The notes: generated by a model from the letters alone, not told the origin. 64,000 bases of DNA from Pseudoprimorskyibacter insulae (GCF_900302505.1 NZ_OMOJ01000009.1:37124-101123), one strand, 5' to 3'. Numbered from the stretch's first letter, positions 54,258 to 63,156 are shown. A program made the numbers and translations.

Positions 54258-56249
54258 TTAGAGCCCCTGTGTTAGGGCTGTCTCCAACTCGCCCAAATCA
54301 TGTACGGCCGTTCGTACCTGCTCGACATCCGCATCTTTCACCGAACCAAGAGCAGCCACTTCCCCCCCAAAATCCATTTCAATCTGTCGCTGTTCCTCGG
54401 CGATAACGGCTTGAACGACCGGCGAAGTTTTCTTTGGAGCGACATCAGTTTTCCCTGACGATTGGCCATCAGCAGCCTGGCGTTCGGCCTCAACGTCGGC
54501 CTCGGATCCGCCAGACCCGTCCAGTGGCGGTGTCATCGGCATGGCGCGCATGCTCAACGGCAGCGTGCCTTGCGGCCCCCCTCCCCCCGGCTCTGGAAAT
54601 GGCAACTCGCCTGTCTGCGCCGCATGGATGGCCTTAAACAGCCGGTCGTCAAAATACTGGATCCGCTTCGCCCGGACAGGCATCTGGGCATCGATCACCA
54701 TGACGATCTCGTCGAGCGGCAAGCGGCGCGCCTCATCTTCGGGCAGCAGAGAGCTCTCTTCAGTCCGTGTAGATTGGCTGCGCCCTTCGAAGGGGTTCTT
54801 GCCGATGGACTGGGAGCGCGTGATGACGGTTTTCGTGGTCTTGCCGACAGCCTTGCTGAGCTCTTCGACGGTTTTTTCATCCGAGGGCGTGAGATAGAGT
54901 TTCACGCCCGCGTTGCCCTGCAGCGCACGGCGGGTGTTCTCGCCATAGATTTCATCGAGGGCGGGGATCGTCTGGGTAACCACGGCCAAGTGGCCGCGGT
55001 AGGTGCGCAGGGTCTCGATGCTTTCGACCACGATGGGCATCTTGCCCAAACGGTTGAACTCGTCGAGCATGATCATCACGGGCCAGGGCTCATCCGGCCC
55101 GGGATCCTTTTCCTGCATGGCCGAGAGCAGGTCGGAGAAGAAGAGCCGGATCAGCGGCGCCAGCGGCTTCACCATCAGCGGCTGGACCACGAGATAGACC
55201 GAAAAGGGCTTTTTGCGGATCGTCCGGAAATCAAAATCCGACACCGCCGTCGCCTCGTCGATCGCCGGGTTCTGCCATTGATCGAGCCCCGATGTCATCA
55301 GAAGCGAAACGTAAGAGGTCAGCGTGTCGTTGTTGGTGGAGGCCAGCCGCGTGAAGATCAGCTTCGCGGCCCTGTTGTCGACCTCATGGCCCCGCGCAAA
55401 ATACTCCTTCTGCTTGTTCCCGCCCGAGGCGGCGATGCGGTAGATCTCGCCCAAGGTCGGGCGCTTGCGCTGGAATGCCAAAAGCCCCGCCGCCACAAAG
55501 AGATCGATCCCGCCCTTGAGGAGGCCCTGCACCCGGTCGTTGTCGCTTTGCAGGAAGAGCGTCGCCAGGAGCTGCAATTCCATCTGCTGGCGCGCAGGGT
55601 CCTTCAGTTGATAGATGCGCAGGAGCGGATTGTAGCGATGCGTGCGCTTGCCCTCCCAATCGGTGGGGGCAAAACGATAGACCTTGTCGCCCTGGGCTGC
55701 GCGGTGACGGGCCGTGGCCTCGAAACACTCGCCCTTCACATCGAGAGTCACGGCGGAGCCTTGCCAGGTCAGCAGGTTCGGAATGACAAAGCCCGTGGTC
55801 TTGCCACGGCCCGTGGGCGCCACGATCAGCGCGTGCGGGAATACTTTCGAGCAGATGTATTTTGCGCGGGAGCCGGGCGTCCCAAGTTTGCCCAGGATGA
55901 ATCCGGTCCCGGGTGCGCCAAAAAACCCGTTGGCCTTCATCTCGCGCGCAGACTGCCAATGGGTCTGGCCAAAGCGTGTGAGGGCCGATCCCGAGAGGGC
56001 GAGGCTCAGCATCAGGCCGGCAGCGGCGAAGCTGCCGATGATCAGATGGATAAGTTGCGCGTCCTCCGGTCGACGATCGCGGATCGCCATGTAGTTCTGC
56101 GCGATATAGGCAAAGTCGATCTCGGCGCCGAAGCCGAGATCCTGGTAGCTCAGCACTGCGGAGGCGATGGTATAGCCCATGGCCCCGGTCACCAGCGTTA
56201 CCAGAAAGACCCCTGTGGCGATCCGCGCTTTTCCCATGGAGGCGCTCAA
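54258..56249 (-). CDS. virD4: Type IV coupling protein VirD4/TraG
   Basis: A 663-residue membrane-anchored ATPase that brings the relaxase-DNA complex to the channel. Two N-terminal spans (about 10-32 and 66-88) precede Walker A APTGRGKTTGF (about 144-153) and GSAVTLDVKGE; Walker B VMIMLDEFNRLGKM follows at about 400. The C-terminal 100 residues are acidic and variable, as is usual for substrate recognition. It overlaps the relaxase stop by 4 bases; the defence island is directly downstream. Confidence 0.94.
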   Translation of the reverse strand: MSASMGKARIATGVFLVTLVTGAMGYTIASAVLSYQDLGFGAEIDFAYIAQNYMAIRDRRPEDAQLIHLIIGSFAAAGLMLSLALSGSALTRFGQTHWQSAREMKANGFFGAPGTGFILGKLGTPGSRAKYICSKVFPHALIVAPTGRGKTTGFVIPNLLTWQGSAVTLDVKGECFEATARHRAAQGDKVYRFAPTDWEGKRTHRYNPLLRIYQLKDPARQQMELQLLATLFLQSDNDRVQGLLKGGIDLFVAAGLLAFQRKRPTLGEIYRIAASGGNKQKEYFARGHEVDNRAAKLIFTRLASTNNDTLTSYVSLLMTSGLDQWQNPAIDEATAVSDFDFRTIRKKPFSVYLVVQPLMVKPLAPLIRLFFSDLLSAMQEKDPGPDEPWPVMIMLDEFNRLGKMPIVVESIETLRTYRGHLAVVTQTIPALDEIYGENTRRALQGNAGVKLYLTPSDEKTVEELSKAVGKTTKTVITRSQSIGKNPFEGRSQSTRTEESSLLPEDEARRLPLDEIVMVIDAQMPVRAKRIQYFDDRLFKAIHAAQTGELPFPEPGGGGPQGTLPLSMRAMPMTPPLDGSGGSEADVEAERQAADGQSSGKTDVAPKKTSPVVQAVIAEEQRQIEMDFGGEVAALGSVKDADVEQVRTAVHDLGELETALTQGL

Positions 56250-58585
56250 TGGACCTGGCCCCGTTCGGTCTCGCCATCCACGTCTGTCGCGCGGTGTTTT
56301 TCATATTCGGCGTCGGCCAGATCATCGACCACCTGGCGCAGGGCCTCGGTATTGGCCGTCGCTACATCCGATTGCAGATAGACCTTGGCGACATAGAGCC
56401 GGTCGAGGCGGTCCTCGAGTACCTTGTCCAGCGCATCGGCATCGCCGGATGTGAGCCGCTCAAGTTGAGGGTTATCAAGCACCCGCGCGATCTCGGTTCG
56501 GAAAGCATCCCGCTCCGCCTCCGTCTCGAAGGGCGCGGACAACTCTCCCGCCCGCTCATGGTCCAGAACACGCGCAATCTCCTCTGCGAGACGGTCGGAC
56601 CGGTCAGTCTGCGGTGCTGTTTCATCTTGGGTTGCTAGACGTTCGTCTCGCGTGCCAACCCCAAGCCCCTCGCGCAACTCGGTTTCGCGGCGAACCTGAT
56701 TGATGGCCTCCGTGTCCCGGATCTCCACGACGGCCGCATAGGTCGCGCCGAGCCCACGGGCGAGGTGGGACGGCATGTCCGGATAGCGCTCCGAGACGTC
56801 ATCCGCGACCGCATCTGCAACGGGCGTACGGAGGTCGCGTCCCTTCATGATCCGGTCGACCTCGCGAGTGATCTCGCTGGCGCGGGCGGCATCGGTAATG
56901 GTCTCCCTGTAAGGCTCAGACCGGTCAATCACATCGCCAGGGCGTGCGAGCAGATCTGGGTGTGCCTCGAGATATGCGCGCTGCTCTGTTTCGATCCGGC
57001 GCTCCGCCTTGGAGGCCACCTCCCAGTCCCGGTCCTCGATCTGCTGCGTTGTCAGACCCTCGGCGCGCATCTCCTGACGGATTGTCCCTTCCATCGCCCG
57101 AACCGCGTCCTCGTGATAATGGAACCGCTCGCTGACCGCTTCCGCTTCCATAACACCATCCCGGCGCAGCACGTTCTCCCGTTCCAGCAGCGTCCCAAGT
57201 TCGACATGCACATCGTTGAGAATGTCGCGCGCCTGTTCCAGGTCGGCGCGGCGTTCGAGGTTCAGATCGCACGCCTCGGCCACCTTCGAGAGATCATCCG
57301 CGATCCATTGATGTTCGAGCGCTGCATTTGAGGCGCCCGTCTCGATCCGGGCCACCACTTCCGATGTGCTGATCCCCGTGCCGCGCAGGGCCGCGTCAAT
57401 GCGCGACCGCAAGTCCGGCTCAGCCAGACTGTCTAGCCGGCTGGCGTCGATATTGGCCTCGGAATAGATCCCGCCTTCCGACGGAGCCTCAGACAACGTG
57501 CTCGAACGCAAACCGAGCGGCTGCATGTGCTGGACCTGCGTCTGGATCTCGATGAGGCGTTTTTCCAGTAGGGGGCGTTCCGCGTCCGCCTTCTCGGCGA
57601 TCATGCCCTGTACCCGCGCGAGCTTCTCCGCATAGAGGCTTCTTAGATCCTCGAAACTTTGATCCTCGGCCATGTACACATCTCCTGTTCGGTCCACCTG
57701 CCCGCCACGCGCCAGCACCTCGCCCGCGCGGAAGAGGGCTGCGGCGATGTCTTCCCGGGCTTCCCGGGAGGCCTCTGCGGCAAGCGAGTGGTAGACAGTT
57801 CTGGTATTGGCGATCTCCGCCAGCGTCCGCGTCAGGTCCTGCCCTACGCGTTCTCGCTCGCGGGGTGCGCGCCCCTCTTCCTTCGCCGCATAGACCTCGC
57901 GGGTCCGGGCTGGATAATGCACAACCCCGCGATCCACCCGCCGTGTGGCTTCCAGGCGCACACCGTACTTCTCGGCCTCCTCGACCATGGCGAGGCGGAA
58001 GTCGTCATAGTTGAAGCGATGGTTGCGCCCCAAGAAGAAGAACTCGCCTTCCTGCGAGCGGCGGTTCAGCACCAGATGCGCATGGGGATGATCGCGGTCC
58101 TCATGCACCGCGATGATATAATCGAAATGTCCCGCGTCGGTCTGGAAGAACCGCTCGGCCACATCCGTCGCGATGTCGCGCACATCCTCGCCCCGCGTGC
58201 CGATGGGGAAGGACATGAGCATATGGGTGGTCTGACCAAGCTTGGGTTTGAAGCCCGCATGCCAACGCTTGGCAAAGCGCTCGGTCAGGTCCTTGATATC
58301 ACCCGCCTCGAGCTTCGTCTTGCCATCCAGAAACCCGCTGCTGTCCACGATATGGGTGGACTTGGTTGTGAGGTAATCGAGCTGGTTTGTGAGCTGTGAT
58401 TTGGTATGCGTACCGCCGCCCCGGATTGCCTTGAAAACCGCTGGCCGATGCCCCGCTGCCGCGCGCACAAGCTGGGTCTGCTTGGCCACGTGCAGCCCCT
58501 GCATCGAGCCCCGGACGCGGCTCCAGCCATCCCGGAAGACCTCGCCCGTGACGGCATGGACGGCATCATTCAGCCGCATGGGCAA
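56246..58585 (-). CDS. VirD2-like relaxase (MOBP type)
   Basis: A 779-residue relaxase that nicks oriT and pilots the strand. Candidate catalytic Tyr71 is in LTNQLDYLTTKS; the metal-binding histidines are H161, H166, H168 and H170 (HEDRDHPHAHLVLNRR). The segment NYDDFRLAMVEEAEKYGVRL-EATRR closely resembles Agrobacterium VirD2. The long C-terminus (from about 260) is acidic and coiled-coil, much longer than VirD2. Start could be ATG 58585 or 58579. It overlaps the MobC-like gene and virD4, making one operon. Confidence 0.92.
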   Translation of the reverse strand: MPMRLNDAVHAVTGEVFRDGWSRVRGSMQGLHVAKQTQLVRAAAGHRPAVFKAIRGGGTHTKSQLTNQLDYLTTKSTHIVDSSGFLDGKTKLEAGDIKDLTERFAKRWHAGFKPKLGQTTHMLMSFPIGTRGEDVRDIATDVAERFFQTDAGHFDYIIAVHEDRDHPHAHLVLNRRSQEGEFFFLGRNHRFNYDDFRLAMVEEAEKYGVRLEATRRVDRGVVHYPARTREVYAAKEEGRAPRERERVGQDLTRTLAEIANTRTVYHSLAAEASREAREDIAAALFRAGEVLARGGQVDRTGDVYMAEDQSFEDLRSLYAEKLARVQGMIAEKADAERPLLEKRLIEIQTQVQHMQPLGLRSSTLSEAPSEGGIYSEANIDASRLDSLAEPDLRSRIDAALRGTGISTSEVVARIETGASNAALEHQWIADDLSKVAEACDLNLERRADLEQARDILNDVHVELGTLLERENVLRRDGVMEAEAVSERFHYHEDAVRAMEGTIRQEMRAEGLTTQQIEDRDWEVASKAERRIETEQRAYLEAHPDLLARPGDVIDRSEPYRETITDAARASEITREVDRIMKGRDLRTPVADAVADDVSERYPDMPSHLARGLGATYAAVVEIRDTEAINQVRRETELREGLGVGTRDERLATQDETAPQTDRSDRLAEEIARVLDHERAGELSAPFETEAERDAFRTEIARVLDNPQLERLTSGDADALDKVLEDRLDRLYVAKVYLQSDVATANTEALRQVVDDLADAEYEKHRATDVDGETERGQVH

Positions 58586-59147
58586 ACTCCCTCAGCGCGG
58601 CCGTGGCCTGCAGTTGCATCCCATCGCGACGGCGGCGCAGGAGCAGATCGATCTCGTCAGCGGAATCCAGAATGAACCGCGCCAACCCGCGCATCTGGGC
58701 AAGGCGCAATTCCGTGAACTCCGGGCCAGCGCCCTGCCCCTGCCGGTTGGCCTGCGCCATCTGCTTGGCGATCTGCGCGACGCCATTGCCAACCTCGTGC
58801 AGAGAGGCGCGGTAGCGCGCCATCTCTACTGCCATCTGCACGTCCGGAACGAACACCCCGCCTGCCGCCTGGATGAGCCGCCGCAGCCCCTCGGCCCGGC
58901 TCTCGATCCCGGCTGTCGCCAGCACCGCATCCAAGGCTGCAAGCTCCGCAGCCGTGACCTTCACGCTGACCGCGGAAACCGGGATCGCGGCATCCGCCTG
59001 GCGCTCGGCATCAGCTTTGAGGACATAGCGCACGGCCCGCGATGTGACCTCGAAGCGCTCGGCCAGCTCAGACGTCGACACACCTTCCGCGGCCTCGCGG
59101 ACGATCTGCATCTTCTCGGTCTCTGTCAGGCGTTTTGTTCGGGACAT
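58566..59147 (-). CDS. MobC-like relaxosome accessory protein
   Basis: About 193 residues. An N-terminal homeodomain-like helix-turn-helix (TETEKMQIVREAAEGVSTSELA, here cut as EGVSTSELAERFEVTSRAVR) is followed by a ribbon-helix-helix-like segment (VSVKVTAAELAALDAVLA) and the MobC-type stretch GNGVAQIAKQMAQANRQG. Such proteins bind oriT and help the relaxase. The combination of two DNA-binding modules is unusual. ATG 59147 is chosen; a GTG at 59177 with GGAAG is an alternative. It overlaps the relaxase start. Confidence 0.8.
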   Translation of the reverse strand: MSRTKRLTETEKMQIVREAAEGVSTSELAERFEVTSRAVRYVLKADAERQADAAIPVSAVSVKVTAAELAALDAVLATAGIESRAEGLRRLIQAAGGVFVPDVQMAVEMARYRASLHEVGNGVAQIAKQMAQANRQGQGAGPEFTELRLAQMRGLARFILDSADEIDLLLRRRRDGMQLQATAALREFAHAAE

Positions 59148-59197
59148 GCGGAAGAAAGACCCCCTATTTCCTGCCACCTTCCACCAAGGCTGCCCCT

Positions 59198-59225
59198 ACC
59201 ATACGATAATATATCGATCTGTCAA
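59198..59225 (-). promoter_or_regulatory. Predicted promoter of the mobilisation operon, element copy C
   Basis: On the minus strand TTGACA (59225-59220), a 16-base spacer and TATGGT (59203-59198) look like a good promoter. The spacer includes TATATTATCG, continuing into TATG, identical over 14 bases to copy A at 32208-32222. It drives the mobC-relaxase-virD4 operon. Confidence 0.65.
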
Positions 59226-59666
59226 TTATATACTTACGTTGCATTCAGGCTCAGGCAGCCTTGGTGTCCGCTTCACGCCGCGGCCCGCAGGGACGCGGCT
59301 CTGCTGCCCTCACCACCGGGCGACCCACCTGTCCATTGGGTCCCCTTCCCCAACACCGCCCGAGGGTCTGACCGAACACGCATGTGTTCGGACGGAACCG
59401 CGGGCGGGCGCAAACCCCACCGACAGGGCGGACAGGCAGGGTCAAGGAGGGCCAGATTTGGCTCCGCCAAATCTCTGCCGCAAAAACCGGGAGGCCCTGG
59501 CCGATAGGTTTTTGTGGATGGCCCCCTTGAGGCTGACTGGCCGGTCTGTCGCGGCCTGATCATCCCGGGAGGAGTGCGCCCCTTGAACGCGCAGCGACCG
59601 GCACCAATCGGAAGTCGCTATCGGCGATCACCTACGCCGGTGACGGCATCCCTGGAACAGGGATCA
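59226..59666. other. Non-coding, inverted-repeat-rich region; candidate oriT
   Basis: No convincing gene lies here. Three perfect inverted repeats were found: CCGAACAC / GTGTTCGG (59372-59391, 4-base loop), AGATTTGGC / GCCAAATCT (59454-59474, 3-base loop) and ATCCCTG / CAGGGAT (59648-59664). A segment AGTGCGCCCC near 59574 resembles the nick core of MOBQ-type oriT sites, although the relaxase looks MOBP. The position upstream of the mobC-relaxase operon is where oriT is usually found. The exact nick site cannot be assigned by eye. Confidence 0.45.
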
Positions 59667-59695
59667 GGCCGCCCCAAGATCGTCCTGGGGCGGCC
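59667..59695 (-). terminator. Strong hairpin after the 68-residue gene
   Basis: GGCCGCCCCA and TGGGGCGGCC form a perfect 10-bp GC-rich stem with a 9-base loop, 18 bases beyond the stop of the minus-strand gene at 59713. No T-run follows, so it is not a classical intrinsic terminator, but the stability suggests a transcript end. Confidence 0.55.
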
Positions 59696-59712
59696 CATCC
59701 TCTTCAGAGGAT

Positions 59713-59919
59713 TTAATCCTGGGGATCTTTCGCGCTCGGCGGGAACATCACCAGCTCCGAGACCGCGACTGGGAAGTCGAGCTTGAGGCTGAAGAACTCC
59801 GAGCCGTCCCCGTTGCGGGTGTTGCGGAACATCGCGCCCACGCGCTGAAAACGGGTGCGCTCCTGGCCATCGGTGTCGGTGAACTTGACGGGGACGGTGG
59901 CGACGTAGTGGTTGGTCAT
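59713..59919 (-). CDS. Small conserved-looking hypothetical protein (68 aa)
   Basis: A 68-residue soluble protein beginning MTNHYVATVPVKFTDTDGQE, with RVGAMFRNTRNGDGSEFFSL in the middle, which reads like a beta-rich domain resembling small plasmid proteins that sit near relaxase genes. ATG 59919 has AAGGAG 10 bases upstream; a longer frame to 60054 is a compositional artefact. It has a strong hairpin after it and a long cruciform before it, so it is a single-gene transcription unit. Confidence 0.7.
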   Translation of the reverse strand: MTNHYVATVPVKFTDTDGQERTRFQRVGAMFRNTRNGDGSEFFSLKLDFPVAVSELVMFPPSAKDPQD

Positions 59920-59976
59920 TTGGGTTACTCCTTGTTGCGATGGGGATCTGCCAGCACGGGGGCAAGAGGCCCGGTC

Positions 59977-60033
59977 GCAAGCGCAAATGCGGAGGGTCCG
60001 CGGCTCCGCCGTGGAAGCCGTATTTGTGCTTGC
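59977..60033 (-). repeat. Long imperfect cruciform upstream of the 68-aa gene
   Basis: Outer arms 59977-59992 and 60018-60033 pair at 14 of 16 positions, and inner arms TCCGCGG (59997-60003) and CCGTGGA (60009-60015) continue the stem with one mismatch. The whole 57-base structure lies about 58 bases before the start on the minus strand. It could fold in a leader RNA or serve as a protein-binding cruciform. Confidence 0.5.
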
Positions 60034-60456
60034 CGAAGCGTGAGCTGAGGGCACGATTGGGCCGACCCCGTGCGATCCACATCTATGAGCAAAAAGGAGT
60101 GATCCGGATGACCCCTGCCATCACGCCGCAGCCACCTTCCGCGTCCTAGTTCCGCCGATCCTGGCCGGGGTGCTGATGGAGCCCGCCCGCGTGGCTGCGA
60201 TGTTCCGAAACACCCCCCCGAGGATTGTGCAGGTCTTCAGCCTCATGTGCGACGTTTCGACCCCTCGGTCTTGCGCTGCTGACGATGTGCGAGGTGCGCA
60301 CCATCCCCAGCCCGTACCGATGCGGATGGGCCGAACTCTGACGGGCTGGGTAGAAGGATGACGGTGCTGGACGCCGTGAGCTGCCGATCAAGTGTGACCG
60401 ATCGCACGCGCCATGAGACATGACGAAAGGGCCGCGCCAAGCGCGACCCCCTCTCT
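60034..60456. other. Non-coding stretch with a degenerate gene fragment
   Basis: No supported gene. At 60184-60211 on the + strand 25 of 28 bases match, in opposite orientation, the part of the 68-aa gene that encodes its RVGAMFRNT segment (59817-59844 region). Translation of the + strand gives RVAAMFRNT. This looks like a decayed, inverted copy of a related small gene; the rest has no reading frame with a ribosome site. Confidence 0.4.
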
Positions 60457-61386
60457 TCAATCTTGCGCAGTCTTCTTCGCCGGGTCAGCAACCCGCATGA
60501 CCGTCAGGCCTTTCGCTTCCGCTTTCTGCCCGAGGTTCAGCGCGACCCCGTTGCCGCCGAAGAGCACAACCCCCGTCGCCGCGAACTTGTCGTCCAGCAT
60601 TTCGTCGTTGCATTTGAACGGTGCCGCCCGTCCGTGAGCGGACCAGCGCGGATCGAAGCGCGCCTGCGCGATACCCCGTGCCCGGGCCCACCGCGCCGCA
60701 ATCATCTCCGCCCCGTGCTTGCCACCCTTGTGGCAGAGGAATATCTCCTGATTGCGGTTCTGCTTGATCCGCTCGCGAACCTTGTCGAGCGTATTGAAGA
60801 TCACATCGACATCGGTCCAGTCGGTGGCGCCTGAGACGATCAGGGGCACCCCCTCGACTTTGGATTTCTCGGCAGTCTCGCGGTCGTGCTGCTCCAGGAG
60901 CTGCCGCGCCTCGAAGACCGCCCCGGTCTCTTGCGCCCGGGTGCTTGCGCGCGATCCGGCTGCCGGGATGAAGGCGTGGCCCGTCTCGACCTCGTAGCAT
61001 TCCGCTGCGGCCTCGCTCATCACCTCGATTGCGCCGACGATATCGCGCAGCTGCAGAAAGCGCGACTGCGCCTCTTCGAGCGCGGTCTCGGCGATCTCGG
61101 ATCCATCGTGGGATTTTGCGAGCGCGCCGATCTTGTCAGCGGTGCGGTCGACCTCCTTGCCGAGCGCCACCTTGCGGCGCTGCAGGATCGTGGCGAGCCC
61201 GTGCGCCAGCGGTTCGATTTCCGCTTCGAGCCCGGTCCCGCGCAGCTGCCCGAGCAGAGCCTCGAAGCTCTCGCGGATGATGCGGTCGGTCAGAACGTGA
61301 TCCTCCGGGATCGGCAGCTGTGCGTCCTTCTCGGTCAGCCCGAAAAGCTCGATGGTCTCGTAGGTGTTTGCGGTGTCGTAAGCCAT
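60457..61386 (-). CDS. DUF2493 domain protein
   Basis: A 309-residue protein. The C-terminal part carries the DUF2493 (YspA-like, SLOG-related) Rossmann-type pattern: VPLIVSGATDWTDVDVIFNTL, then FLCHKGGKHGAEMIAARWAR and a terminal glycine-rich VVLFGGNGVALNL. The N-terminal 170 residues are helical. Such genes are common on alphaproteobacterial conjugative plasmids; SLOG-like domains may bind nucleotide-derived ligands, but the function is unknown. The start ATG 61386 is chosen because the conserved-looking protein begins MAYDTANTYETIELFG. Confidence 0.8.
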   Translation of the reverse strand: MAYDTANTYETIELFGLTEKDAQLPIPEDHVLTDRIIRESFEALLGQLRGTGLEAEIEPLAHGLATILQRRKVALGKEVDRTADKIGALAKSHDGSEIAETALEEAQSRFLQLRDIVGAIEVMSEAAAECYEVETGHAFIPAAGSRASTRAQETGAVFEARQLLEQHDRETAEKSKVEGVPLIVSGATDWTDVDVIFNTLDKVRERIKQNRNQEIFLCHKGGKHGAEMIAARWARARGIAQARFDPRWSAHGRAAPFKCNDEMLDDKFAATGVVLFGGNGVALNLGQKAEAKGLTVMRVADPAKKTAQD

Positions 61387-62073
61387 GTTCTTATCTCCAG
61401 TGTTCGGTTCCAAGGCCTCCACGTGAGTGTGGGGGCATGGCCGAATGCCTGGTTTCCGAATCTGCCCGGGTCAGGGACGGCGCAGCCGCCGGCTTGCCGG
61501 GCGCAAAAGTTTTCCGAGCGCAGCACCCGACACAGGCCCGCGCTCACGCACGGGATCGCCCCAAGCCATATGTACCGCCCTCGCCGAAAAGTTTTGCGAT
61601 CCTTGACGCGGGCTGATTTGGGGGCCATCCGGAGGATATGCTTCCGCACTCATGTGTGTGTGTTTTGACGGTAGGTTTGCCCGACCCGAGCAGGCAAACG
61701 GCCCGACCGGACGCGGGAGACGGATGGAGTGGCGGGATCGTTTTGCTCTCAAGCAAAACAGACCAGAGCGCAATCCGGCGGAGCGGCCGGGGAGGGACGT
61801 GCTCGCGAGGCGGGCAAACCGGGGGCCTAGGTGCAACGCCGCGGTGAGGCCGCATGGCCGAATGCGCGACGGACCGAAGGGCCGTTCTCCCCTGCGACAC
61901 GCGAAGCCGAGCGGGGGAGGCCGCAAGGCAAGCATCCAAGTCGATGCTCGAGAGCACAAAACCGACACACTCTGCTTCCAAACAGCGCAAATTGTCTGGT
62001 CTGCTGAGGGGTTCGAATGTAGAAAAGACCTTAGTATCATTGAAAATGATCATTCAGAAAGAGCAACTCGACC
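61387..62073. other. 687-base non-coding region with inverted repeats
   Basis: I see no credible gene. Features include a perfect hairpin GTTTTGCT-CTCA-AGCAAAAC (61740-61759), two inversely oriented related segments around AAAAGTTTT (61501-61520 and 61582-61599), and a repeated GCATGGCCGAATGC-like word (about 61435-61449 and 61851-61866). The right end should hold the promoter of the AAA+ gene. It could be a second candidate for oriT, a partition site or a replication origin. Confidence 0.4.
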
Positions 62074-63156
62074 TTGGCTTCCGCCCAACAACTCATCGGT
62101 CTCGTCAAGAGCCACGCAGAAGGGGACGCTGATCGTTTTTACGATCTGGCGATGCAACTCTCTGCGGCTGAAGAGCAGAAGGGACATACCCGTCTGGCTG
62201 AACAGTTGCGACAATGGGCCGAAGCGGGACAGAAGCCGCCTTCGAAGCGAACCCCTGCGATCACTCCTATCGCAACACCCCGCGGTGATCTGGCGGAGTT
62301 CCTTGCCGCGTCCTATCCGACCGAGCGCCTCGTCGATGTCATCTTGCCAGACAGGATTGAGAGCGAACTCGCGCATCTCGTTGTAGAGACACGAATGCGC
62401 GAAAAGCTCGAGGCGAAAGGGTTGAAGCCACGGCGGCGCGTTCTCCTCTCCGGTCCTCCCGGAACCGGCAAGACCCTGAGTGCTTCAGCGCTTGCCGGTG
62501 AGCTGCAGTACCCTCTCTTTTCGGTCATGCTCCACGGACTGATCACAAAATTCATGGGTGAAACAGCGCAGAAGCTGAAGATGATATTCGATGCCGTCAA
62601 GACGACGCGCGGTATCTATCTCTTCGACGAAATCGACGCTTTGGCCGCGGCCCGGGGCGGTGAGAACGATGTCGGTGAGGCCCGGCGGGTTCTGAACTCG
62701 TTCCTGCAATTCCTGGATGAGGATACCGGGCCTTCGATCGTCATTGCCACTACAAACCTGCCGGGAATTCTTGACCGCGCTGTGCTGCGCCGCTTTGATC
62801 TTGTTTTGCCATATGTCATGCCCGATGGCCCTGCCATTCGGCAGGCGCTCGAACGCCGTTTGATCGGCTTCTCACTCGCTCGCATGGGATGGAAACGGGT
62901 TATAGACGTTGCCACAGGCCTCTCAACGGCCGATGTTGTGGCAGCGGCGGAAGATGCCGCTCGACGTGCTGTTCTGAATGATACCGACAAGATTGCGACA
63001 CAGGATTTGCTTGATGCCCTCGAACGCCGACGGTCGCTCCAAGAACTAGGGACCGATGACAATGGCACGAGACCTTCGGCACTTCCACCTTCGCAATCTC
63101 GGACAACCTCGCCCGTTCCAAGCAAAGGGCGGGGGCGGGTCCAAAAGACCAAGTGA
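62074..63156 (+). CDS. AAA+ ATPase of an ATPase-subtilase defence-like pair
   Basis: A 360-residue AAA+ protein with an N-terminal helical region (1-70), Walker A GPPGTGKT (127-134), Walker B IYLFDEIDAL (181-190), sensor 1 IVIATTNLPG and an arginine-finger-like LDRAVLRRFD. The start is TTG 62074 with AAAGAG upstream. The next gene overlaps by about 100 bases and encodes the N-terminus of a subtilase. ATPase-subtilase pairs of this kind occur in defence islands; the role has not been fixed. Confidence 0.82.
   Translation: MASAQQLIGLVKSHAEGDADRFYDLAMQLSAAEEQKGHTRLAEQLRQWAEAGQKPPSKRTPAITPIATPRGDLAEFLAASYPTERLVDVILPDRIESELAHLVVETRMREKLEAKGLKPRRRVLLSGPPGTGKTLSASALAGELQYPLFSVMLHGLITKFMGETAQKLKMIFDAVKTTRGIYLFDEIDALAAARGGENDVGEARRVLNSFLQFLDEDTGPSIVIATTNLPGILDRAVLRRFDLVLPYVMPDGPAIRQALERRLIGFSLARMGWKRVIDVATGLSTADVVAAAEDAARRAVLNDTDKIATQDLLDALERRRSLQELGTDDNGTRPSALPPSQSRTTSPVPSKGRGRVQKTK

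Noticed and set aside
54462..56381. 639-aa plus-strand open frame opposite virD4
   Set aside because: virD4 on the other strand has clear Walker motifs; the antisense frame is biased and resembles no family.
60170..60361. 63-aa plus-strand frame containing RVAAMFRNT
   Set aside because: Only a short piece resembles the 68-aa gene; the rest is unrelated, so it is treated as a decayed fragment.
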